This document shows, piece after piece, positions 1 through 5,316 of a DNA stretch of 8,032 bases. The first letter of the stretch is position 1; each line of letters begins with the position of its first letter. Source of the stretch: Candidatus Solibacter sp. (GTDB lineage Bacteria > Acidobacteriota > Terriglobia > Bryobacterales > Bryobacteraceae); NCBI GenBank assembly GCA_026394025.1, contig JAPKZC010000928.1, positions 441 through 8,472 on the forward strand, given 5' to 3'. Both the position numbers and the translations under genes were made by a program. The notes under the pieces are model-generated. The model was not told where the DNA came from and made no database searches. It worked only from the letters and a program-made list of their open reading frames with translations.

Positions 1-697
1 TGTGCGTGGTGGAGGTCACGATGTCGGCGTGCTCACACGGGTTGGGGTGGACGCCCGCGGCCACCAGGCCGGAGATGTGCGCCATGTCTACCAGGAACAC
101 CGCGCCCACCAGATCGGCGATCTGCCGGAAACGGGCGAAATCGATGATGCGCGGATAGGCGCTGGCGCCCGCCACAATCAGCTTTGGCCGGTGTTCTTTC
201 GCCAGCCGCTCGACCTCATCATAGTCGATGCGCTCGTCCTCCTTGCGCACGTTGTACGGCACAACCTTGTACAGCTTGCCGGAGAAGTTCAGCGGATGCC
301 CGTGGGTGAGATGGCCGCCGTGTGCCAGGTTCAAACCCATGATGGTGTCGCCCGGCGTGAGCACCGCGCCGTAGGCGGCCTGGTTGGCCTGCGAACCCGA
401 GTGCGGCTGTACGTTTGCATACTCCGCGCCGAATAGCTTCTTCGCGCGGTCGCGCGCCAGGTTCTCCACTACGTCGGTGTACTCGCACCCACCGTAATAG
501 CGCTTGCCCGGATAGCCCTCCGCGTACTTGTTCGTGAAGACGCTGCCGGTGGCTTCGAGCACCGCCTCGGAGGTAAAATTCTCGCTCGCGATCAGCTCCA
601 GTTGTCCGTCCTGGCGGGCGGTTTCGTGCTGGATGGCCTGGTAGACCTCGGGATCCACCTGGCAGAGAGGGCGGGACATGCGTTCGGTTTCGGTCAT
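1..697 (-). CDS. glyA: Serine hydroxymethyltransferase, N-terminal 232 codons (partial)
   Basis: This PLP enzyme interconverts serine plus tetrahydrofolate with glycine plus 5,10-methylene-tetrahydrofolate in the cytoplasm and is a main source of one-carbon units. The minus-strand translation shows family hallmarks in order: LIASENFTS (residues 35-43), KYAEGYPGKRYYGG (57-70), QPHSGSQAN (97-105), LNLAHGGHLTHG (122-133), and DMAHISGL (204-211). It ends in STTH (229-232), exactly before the lysine that forms the PLP Schiff base; the single base left at position 1 fits an AAR lysine codon. The rest of the gene lies outside the window. The start at 697 is chosen because GGAGG sits 8 nt upstream; an in-frame ATG at 679 is an alternative without such support. 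It follows rpiB after 29 bp on the same strand, so the two are probably co-transcribed. The identification is firm from motif content. Confidence 0.97.
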   Translation of the reverse strand, partial: MTETERMSRPLCQVDPEVYQAIQHETARQDGQLELIASENFTSEAVLEATGSVFTNKYAEGYPGKRYYGGCEYTDVVENLARDRAKKLFGAEYANVQPHSGSQANQAAYGAVLTPGDTIMGLNLAHGGHLTHGHPLNFSGKLYKVVPYNVRKEDERIDYDEVERLAKEHRPKLIVAGASAYPRIIDFARFRQIADLVGAVFLVDMAHISGLVAAGVHPNPCEHADIVTSTTH

Positions 698-705
698 TCG
701 GTGTT

Positions 706-710
706 CCTCC
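706..710 (-). promoter_or_regulatory. Ribosome binding site of glyA
   Basis: On the minus strand GGAGG is followed by 8 nt and then the ATG at 697. It decides the glyA start over the in-frame ATG six codons later. It lies in the 29 bp gap after rpiB, so glyA can be translated independently from a shared message. Confidence 0.85.
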
Positions 711-726
711 GGTCGGGCCAGGCCCG

Positions 727-1164
727 CTATTTTTCCAGTTGGGCGATTTTGGCGACGCGGCGCGCATGGCGGCCGCCGGCGAATTCCGTCTTCAGGAATA
801 TGTCGATCAGTTCGAGCGCGCGATTCTCGTCCATATACCTGGCACCCAGGGTCAGCACGTTGGCATCGTTGTGCTCGCGGGTTAATCTCACTTCGTCATC
901 GTTCTCCGCGGGAGCGGCACGCACGCCGTCCACCTTGTTAGCGGCCATCGCCATACCGATTCCGGTGGAGCAGACCAGAATGCCGCGGTCGCTGCGCCCC
1001 TGCGCCACATCGCGGCCCACCGACTGGGCAAAGTCCGGGTAGTCTACCGACTCCAGGCTGTTGGTGCCGAAATCGACTACTTCGTAGCCCTCCCCGGCCA
1101 GTTTCAGGCGTAACTTCTCTTTGAGAGAAAACCCGGCATGGTCGGCGCCAATTGCGATCTTCAT
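727..1164 (-). CDS. rpiB: Ribose-5-phosphate isomerase B (RpiB/LacAB family)
   Basis: This 145-residue cytosolic enzyme interconverts ribose 5-phosphate and ribulose 5-phosphate in the pentose phosphate pathway. Visible family features are the N-terminal MKIAIGADHAGF (D8, H9), VDYPDFA (40-46), the catalytic-cysteine loop CSTGIGM (C65) followed by AANK, REHNDANVL with H98 (matching E. coli H99), and C-terminal GGRHARRV. Length matches the family (about 145-150). One departure is serine after the catalytic cysteine, where E. coli RpiB has glycine (CGTG). The start at 1164 gives the canonical N-terminus; in-frame ATGs at 1188 and 1227 would add residues with no homology-like character. No Shine-Dalgarno is visible before 1164 (the preceding bases are CCCCT), so initiation may be leaderless or weak. 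The gene ends in TAG, showing that TAG is used as a normal stop here. It is upstream of glyA in a likely operon and divergent from proS. Confidence 0.95.
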   Translation of the reverse strand: MKIAIGADHAGFSLKEKLRLKLAGEGYEVVDFGTNSLESVDYPDFAQSVGRDVAQGRSDRGILVCSTGIGMAMAANKVDGVRAAPAENDDEVRLTREHNDANVLTLGARYMDENRALELIDIFLKTEFAGGRHARRVAKIAQLEK

Positions 1165-1204
1165 AGGGGATAAATTCGAGTTTAACATGTTAGAATTCAG
1201 GCCT
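1165..1204. promoter_or_regulatory. Divergent rpiB/proS intergenic region with palindromes
   Basis: Only 40 bp separate the rpiB and proS start codons, so promoters for both must overlap here or lie inside the opposite gene. The gap is much AT-richer than its surroundings. It contains a perfect 10 bp palindrome TAACATGTTA (1183-1192) and a near-palindrome TAAATTCGAGTTTA (1171-1184, 12 of 14 positions symmetric). TAGAAT at 1191-1196 is a plausible -10 element for proS, ending 8 nt before its ATG; no good -35 was seen. No regulator can be named. Confidence 0.4.
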
Positions 1205-2905
1205 ATGCGGTGGAGCCGGTTGTTCATCCCTACCTTGCGCGAGATTCCCGCCGAAGCCGAGGTTCCCAGTCATCAATGGCTGCTGCGCGCCGGCTACGTC
1301 CGCCAGCTTTCCGCCGGAATCTACAGCTACTTGTTCCTGGCGCAGCGCTCGCTCCTCAAGATCCAGCAGATTGTGCGCCAGGAGATGAACGCCATCGGCG
1401 GGCAGGAGATGTACCTGCCCGCGCTGAATCCGGCCGAGGTATGGCAGGAATCCGGCCGCTGGGATGTCATGGGCGACAACCTGTTCCGGTTGAAGGACCG
1501 CTTTGGACGCGACCTGTGTCTCGCCATGACCCACGAAGAGGTGATGACCACGATCGCGCGCGGCGAACTGCGCAGCTACAAACAACTCCCCCAGATCTGG
1601 TATCAGATCCAAACCAAGTTCCGCGACGAGCCGCGGCCGAAATCCGGTCTCCTGCGCGTGCGCCAGTTCCTCATGAAAGACTCGTACACGTTCGACATGG
1701 ACCAGGCCGGCCTGGACACGGCCTACGACAAGCACTACCAGGCCTATTGCCGCATTTTCGAGCGCTGCGGATTGCAGTACACCGTGGTGGAAGCCCACTC
1801 CGGCGCCATGGGCGGCAGCCAGTCTCACGAGTTCATGGTGGCTTCCGATGCCGGGGAAGATTTCGTGGCGATCTGCAAGAGCTGCGGATACTCGGCGAAT
1901 CTGGAAAAGGCTACGGCCGTGCCTTCCGAACCGGGCTCGCGAGATCCCGAAGGCGACCTGACGCCGGAGGAGTTCCACACACCTGGACGCAAGACCATTG
2001 CGGAGGTGGCGCAGTTCACAGGCTTGCCCGAGACGTCGCAGATGAAGAGCCTGGTACTGGTGGCCGGCGGCAAACCGGTGCTGGCGATGCTGCGTGGCGA
2101 CCATCAACTGAGCGAGACCAAGTTCGCCGCCAGGGTGGGCGACGCCGCGTTCCGCCAGGCGCAGGCCGACGAGATTCGCGAATGGTTCGGCGCCGAGGCA
2201 GGGTCGCTCGGCCCGGTCGGCGTGGCGAATATGACCATCCTCGCCGACCAGGCGCTGGCAGGCCGCCGCAACATGATCGCCGGCGCCAACCGCAACGATT
2301 ACCACCTGCGCCACGTGACCTTGGGCGAGGATTTCCAAGCCGAAATCTGCGACCTGCGCCAGGTTGCCGCTGGCGATGCTTGCGGGCAGTGCGGCGCGCC
2401 GCTCGAGGTGGTGAAGACGGTGGAGATCGGCCACATTTTCAAGCTCGGTTACAAGTATTCCGAAGCCATGGGCCTGCGCGTGCTGAATGCCGAGGGCAAG
2501 GAGGTTACGCCGATCATGGGCTCCTACGGTATCGGCATCGAGCGCATCCTATGCTGCGCGATCGAACTCTTCCACGATAAAGACGGCATGATGCTGCCGG
2601 GCGCGATCGCGCCCTTCCTGGTGGTGGTCACGCCGGCCAACAATGGCGACCCCGCGCAGAAGGAAGCCGCCGAGCGAATCTATAGCGAGTGCCTCGCCCT
2701 TGGATTGGACGCCCTGTTGGACGACCGCGACGAACGCCTCGGGGTGAAGTTCAAAGATGCCGACCTGATCGGCGTGCCGTTCCGCATCACGGTGGGCAAG
2801 AAACTGGCCGGCGGAATGGTGGAGCTAACGGAGCGTCGCACGAAGGCGTCCACCGACGTCGCAGTGGCCGATGCGGCTCGAGCGGTAGCAGCGCGCGTGG
2901 CATGA
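1205..2905 (+). CDS. proS: Prolyl-tRNA synthetase, bacterial type with editing domain
   Basis: This 566-residue class II synthetase charges tRNA-Pro in the cytoplasm; E. coli ProS is 572 residues. The N-terminal RLFIPTLREIPAEAEVPSHQ matches the bacterial ProS opening. THEE (109-112) is the proline-site loop, RDEPRPKSGLLRVRQFLMKD (140-159) is motif 2, and GSYGIGIER (439-447) is motif 3. Between motifs 2 and 3 sits the YbaK-like insertion that clears mischarged alanine, with K281 in MKSLVL at the position of E. coli K279. Two CXXC pairs (C224/C227 and C393/C396) bracket this insertion and could bind zinc; that is inference. The C-terminal DDRDERLGVKFKDADLIG region is the anticodon-binding domain. 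The ATG at 1205 is chosen because it gives the family N-terminus; a TTG at 1121 in the same frame would overlap rpiB by 44 bp. No strong Shine-Dalgarno precedes 1205. The 3' end converges on the aldo/keto reductase with 17 bp between stops and no terminator-like hairpin. Confidence 0.97.
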   Translation: MRWSRLFIPTLREIPAEAEVPSHQWLLRAGYVRQLSAGIYSYLFLAQRSLLKIQQIVRQEMNAIGGQEMYLPALNPAEVWQESGRWDVMGDNLFRLKDRFGRDLCLAMTHEEVMTTIARGELRSYKQLPQIWYQIQTKFRDEPRPKSGLLRVRQFLMKDSYTFDMDQAGLDTAYDKHYQAYCRIFERCGLQYTVVEAHSGAMGGSQSHEFMVASDAGEDFVAICKSCGYSANLEKATAVPSEPGSRDPEGDLTPEEFHTPGRKTIAEVAQFTGLPETSQMKSLVLVAGGKPVLAMLRGDHQLSETKFAARVGDAAFRQAQADEIREWFGAEAGSLGPVGVANMTILADQALAGRRNMIAGANRNDYHLRHVTLGEDFQAEICDLRQVAAGDACGQCGAPLEVVKTVEIGHIFKLGYKYSEAMGLRVLNAEGKEVTPIMGSYGIGIERILCCAIELFHDKDGMMLPGAIAPFLVVVTPANNGDPAQKEAAERIYSECLALGLDALLDDRDERLGVKFKDADLIGVPFRITVGKKLAGGMVELTERRTKASTDVAVADAARAVAARVA

Positions 2906-2922
2906 GTTGCGGTTGACAGGAA

Positions 2923-3774
2923 TCAGAGCATGGCCAGAGGCGTATCGCGCGTGGGCGCCGGAAACGCGCGATCGATCGCCTCGATATCCTCCGCCATCAG
3001 CGCCCATCCGGCACCGCCGGCGTTCTCCGTAGTGTGTTCCAGATTCCCCGCCTTCGGAATGGTGAAGACGCCATCCAACCGCGTGAGGAAATTCAGGATC
3101 ACCTGCCGCACTGTCCGACCATGGCGTTTGGCGATTCCCTCCAGCACGCGCCCACCGGACGAATCGGGCCGCGGGAACTTCGCCCTGCCGAACGGGGTGT
3201 AGCGCACCAACGCGATCTCCCGCTCCTGGCAATAGATAATGAGTTTGCGCTCAATGCCGCGCTCGCCCAAGTGGTAGAGCACCTGGTTCGACGCGAGCCG
3301 GTGATTGCGCAGCGCCGCCTGCGCCGCGCGCACTTGATCGACATCGAAATTGCTGACGCCCGCGTAGCGGATCTGGCCTTCGTCGATCAGCCGCTCCATG
3401 GCGCGCATGGTTTCGCCGATCGGGTACTGGCTCTCCCAGTGGAGCAGATAGAGATCCAGGCGACCGGTGCCCAGGCGCTTTAAGCTGCGCTCGCAGGCGC
3501 GCAGGGCGCCTTCGTAGCTGGCGTTGGAGGGCAGGACTTTGCTCACCAGGAAAACCTCATCGCGCCGGCCGGCAATCGCCTTGCCGGCGATCTCTTCGGC
3601 CCGTCCGCTGCCATACATCTCGGCGGTATCGATGTGCGTGAGACCCAGATCGATGCCGGCGCGCAGGGCGTCGACGCTGCGGCGCTCCACGTCCGCCGAA
3701 CCTTCGATCATCCAGGTGCCTTGTCCGATGACGGGGACCTGGGCACCGGTCCAGCCGAATGGTCGTTGTGTCAT
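2923..3774 (-). CDS. Aldo/keto reductase, NADP(H)-type
   Basis: A 283-residue member of the aldo/keto reductase superfamily, TIM-barrel enzymes that reduce aldehydes or ketones with NADPH. All four catalytic residues are visible: D49 (HIDTAEMYG), Y54, K79 (LVSKVLP) and H112 (LYLLHW). The cofactor-binding IPKAGNLEHTTENAGG stretch (239-254) carries the K241 and N251 type residues that usually contact the 2'-phosphate of NADPH. The mid-region GVSNFDVDQ is also typical. There is no signal peptide, so it should be cytosolic. The substrate cannot be told from sequence; the closest general type is the 2,5-diketo-gluconate reductase-like/general stress AKR group. The ATG at 3774 is chosen because AGGAG lies 5 nt upstream; an in-frame ATG at 3789 lacks such a site. 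It diverges from the cytochrome gene (24 bp) and converges with proS (17 bp). The reading frame stays open far upstream into the cytochrome locus, but that is antisense to coding sequence and not part of this protein. Confidence 0.93.
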   Translation of the reverse strand: MTQRPFGWTGAQVPVIGQGTWMIEGSADVERRSVDALRAGIDLGLTHIDTAEMYGSGRAEEIAGKAIAGRRDEVFLVSKVLPSNASYEGALRACERSLKRLGTGRLDLYLLHWESQYPIGETMRAMERLIDEGQIRYAGVSNFDVDQVRAAQAALRNHRLASNQVLYHLGERGIERKLIIYCQEREIALVRYTPFGRAKFPRPDSSGGRVLEGIAKRHGRTVRQVILNFLTRLDGVFTIPKAGNLEHTTENAGGAGWALMAEDIEAIDRAFPAPTRDTPLAML

Positions 3775-3779
3775 GATGT

Positions 3780-3784
3780 CTCCT
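3780..3784 (-). promoter_or_regulatory. Ribosome binding site of the aldo/keto reductase
   Basis: On the minus strand AGGAG is followed by 5 nt and the ATG at 3774. It supports that start over the ATG at 3789. The site occupies part of the 24 bp gap shared with the divergent cytochrome gene. Confidence 0.75.
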
Positions 3785-3786
3785 GA

Positions 3787-3792
3787 CATAAT
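3787..3792 (+). promoter_or_regulatory. Possible -10 element for leaderless cytochrome transcript
   Basis: CATAAT (five of six matches to TATAAT) ends exactly 6 nt before the cytochrome ATG at 3799, the spacing expected if transcription starts at or next to the start codon. The gene has no visible Shine-Dalgarno, which fits a leaderless message. No convincing -35 was found, so this is only a candidate. Confidence 0.3.
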
Positions 3793-3798
3793 AGCTGG

Positions 3799-4992
3799 AT
3801 GATTGGAAAGCTGGTTCGAACCTTCGCCGCCACCCTGCTGGCGGCGGCGCTGCACGCCCAGGCGCCGCAATACGTCGGATCGGCGGCGTGCAGGCACTGT
3901 CATGCGGAGGTCTATGGCCGGTGGAGCAAGACGCGCATGGCGAACGTAGTGCGCGATCCACGGGAGCACCCTGAAGCGATCACCCCGGATTTGAGCAAGC
4001 CGGACCCGCTGCTCACTTTCAAGAAAGAGGATATCGCGTTCGTCTACGGCAGCAAGTGGAAGCAGCGCTACTTCAAGAAAGCCGGCGACGATTATTTCCC
4101 ACTGCCCGCGCAGTGGGATGTCACCCACAAGATCTGGCGCGCCTACTTCGTCCGCGATGGCACGGACTGGTGGGGGCCGCACTAGCCCGCGGACAACATG
4201 AAGCGGCCCACCGGACCGCTCTGCGACGGCTGCCATTCGGTGAACTACATCGTGCAGACCCACGCAGTCACCGAGTGGAACGTGGGCTGCGAGAAGTGTC
4301 ATGGCCCGGGAAGCGCGCATGCGGCAAGGCCCGCGCGGAGCAACATCGTGAACCCGGCGCGCCTGGATTCGGTGAGCGCGAACGATGCCTGCATTCAATG
4401 CCACTCGCAGGGGCAGCCGCTGAAGAACCCAATCGAGGGACGCTACTACGATTGGCCGGTGGGATACGAACCGGGCAAGGATCTGAAGGACTACTGGCGG
4501 CTGGAAGATCACAAGCCGGGCGAGACTACGTTCACCCATTTCGCCGATGGGACGGCCCATAAGAATCGAATGCAGGGCAACGACTTCGTGCAGAGCGCGA
4601 TGTACACCCACGGGGTGACCTGCTTCAGTTGCCACGACGTTCACGGAACGGCGAACAATGCGGACTTGCTCAAGCCGGCGAACGTGATGTGCCTACAGTG
4701 TCACGGCGCAGGTTTGGCAAACGGACCGCGCGCCGCCACCTTAGAGGCGCACACGCATCACAAGAGCGGGTCCAGCGGGAACGAATGCGTGGCGTGCCAC
4801 ATGCCGGCGATCCAAGCGACCATCGCGGATGTCAATGTCCGCGCCCACACGTTCCGCTTCATCACTCCCGCCGAGGGCGAGCGGCTGAAGATTCCGAGCG
4901 GCTGCCAGGGGTGCCATGGCGACAGAGGCTCCGCATGGGCGACGGAGCAACTGCGCGGATGGAAGAACGTGTCTCCGTGGCGGGTCGAGTGA
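3799..4992 (+). pseudogene. Exported octahaem cytochrome c (c554-like) interrupted by in-frame TAG
   Basis: The frame from 3799 to 4992 encodes one multihaem c-type cytochrome broken only by TAG at codon 129. Residues 1-22 form a Sec-type signal peptide (KLVR then a hydrophobic run ending LHAQA), which fits export for periplasmic haem attachment. Eight CXXCH motifs are present: CRHCH (31-35) before the stop, then CDGCH (142-146), CEKCH (164-168), CIQCH (198-202), CFSCH (275-279), CLQCH (298-302), CVACH (330-334) and CQGCH (369-373). The spacing, the CHGPGSAH and GVTCFSCHDVHG phrases and the closing CHMP resemble the cytochrome c554/doubled-CXXCH family of electron carriers. The partner is unknown. 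A restart at the ATG at 4198 would lack the signal peptide and haem 1 and has no clear ribosome site. Everything else looks intact: no frameshift and no second stop in 264 further codons. It may be a recent nonsense mutation, a sequencing error or a readthrough gene. Confidence 0.85.
4183..4185 (+). other. In-frame amber codon inside the cytochrome gene
   Basis: TAG follows WWGPH and precedes PADNMKRPTGPLCDGCH in the same frame. A tyrosine codon (TAC or TAT) is one base change from TAG, so a single substitution would explain it. The following base is C, a context often described as favouring readthrough. rpiB in this window ends with TAG, so genome-wide reassignment of the codon is unlikely. 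Confidence 0.9.
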
Positions 4993-5018
4993 GCGGCATG
5001 GCGTGTCCGGGACGGAAG

Positions 5019-5036
5019 TGAGACATGCGTGTCTCA
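5019..5036. repeat. Palindrome 1: TGAGACA-TGCG-TGTCTCA
   Basis: Perfect 7 bp arms around a 4 nt centre, 26 bp after the cytochrome stop codon. As RNA it would form a short hairpin, but no T-run follows, so it is a poor intrinsic terminator. The arms are identical to the core arms of the second palindrome 77 bp downstream (centre to centre). Confidence 0.8.
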
Positions 5037-5042
5037 GCGGCC

Positions 5043-5092
5043 TGACGACGTTTTGTTGATACTAAACAAGTTAAGCCTATTTACGGTCGTCA
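5043..5092. repeat. Inverted repeat TGACGAC / GTCGTCA enclosing AT-rich loop
   Basis: Perfect 7 bp arms at 5043-5049 and 5086-5092 enclose a 36 bp AT-rich interior. Inside it a smaller pair, TTGTT (5053-5057) and AACAA (5065-5069), can also fold. It sits between the two TGAGACA palindromes, so the three together make a compact, highly structured block of about 100 bp. Confidence 0.6.
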
Positions 5093-5117
5093 AAGTGAGA
5101 CAAGTTTGTCTCACTTT
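5092..5117. repeat. Palindrome 2: 12 bp perfect arms, possible bidirectional terminator
   Basis: AAAGTGAGACAA, a 2 nt centre GT, then TTGTCTCACTTT: 26 bp of perfect symmetry. Its core is the same TGAGACA-N4-TGTCTCA found at 5019-5036. As RNA it would give an 11 bp stem with an AGUU loop, with A residues before and U residues after it. That could terminate transcription from either side, although the U-run is only three long before CCC. An operator role is equally possible. Confidence 0.75.
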
Positions 5118-5268
5118 CCCTTCGATTCCAGGAAGCGGGGCAAAGCGTGACGTGTCCCCTAATTTCATCATACGGCCCGGGGTGGTGGGTTATGGAGGCG
5201 CGAGAAGGGGACGAACGGGCTAAGGACCGCCTGGAGAGCGGTTTAGGAGGGCAAAATATATTTGATGT

Positions 5269-5281
5269 TCGTGTGACACGA
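5269..5281. promoter_or_regulatory. Palindrome TCGTGT-G-ACACGA upstream of the LarA-like gene
   Basis: Perfect 6 bp arms around one central base, 35 bp before the start codon. This is the position of a possible operator near the promoter. TATATT at 5257-5262 just upstream could be a -10 element, which would place the palindrome at the transcription start. No regulator family can be assigned. Confidence 0.35.
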
Positions 5282-5303
5282 CTTTTGATCTATCATCTAC
5301 ATC

Positions 5304-5310
5304 AAGGAGA
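5304..5310 (+). promoter_or_regulatory. Ribosome binding site selecting the UUG start at 5317
   Basis: AAGGAGA is followed by 6 nt and the TTG at 5317. This near-consensus site justifies choosing the rare UUG start, which in turn places the twin-arginine motif at residues 8-9. Without it the next ATG (5353) would remove the signal motif. Confidence 0.85.
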
Positions 5311-5316
5311 CTCCCC

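Larger units (their letters stand above)
4993..5316. other. 324 bp intergenic region with nested inverted repeats
   Basis: No supported gene lies between the cytochrome stop and the LarA-like start. The first 125 bp hold three inverted repeats, annotated separately, in an AT-rich core at 5051-5083. After that come a small TTCCAGGAA palindrome (5126-5134), a GTCCCC/GGGGAC pair at 5154-5159 and 5207-5212 that could be chance, and the leader of the LarA-like gene with TATATT at 5257-5262 as a possible -10. Two short frames here (5029-5223 and 5147-5335) show no protein-like character. The palindrome-rich half may be a dispersed repeat element. Confidence 0.6.

Noticed and set aside
1121..1204. 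Earlier TTG start giving proS 28 extra residues
   Set aside because: The extension overlaps rpiB, has no ribosome site, and precedes the canonical ProS N-terminus that begins at 1205.
1190..2434. 414-codon minus-strand open frame opposite proS
   Set aside because: It is entirely antisense to a firmly identified gene, its translation has no recognizable domain, and long antisense frames are expected in GC-rich coding DNA.
4183..4185. TAG as pyrrolysine or a reassigned sense codon
   Set aside because: rpiB ends at TAG at its normal length, and nothing in the window suggests pyrrolysine machinery; a point mutation, error or readthrough is simpler.
3775..4644. Upstream extension of the aldo/keto reductase frame into the cytochrome locus (290 extra codons)
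   Set aside because: The extension is antisense to the cytochrome, and the ATG at 3774 has a good ribosome site and gives the normal family length.
5019..5117. Two-repeat CRISPR array
   Set aside because: There are only two units, each is itself a palindrome of different total length, there is no uniform spacer, and no cas gene is present.
5154..5212. GTCCCC / GGGGAC pair as terminal inverted repeats of a small mobile element
   Set aside because: Six-base arms 47 bp apart are expected by chance in GC-rich DNA, and no target duplication was seen.
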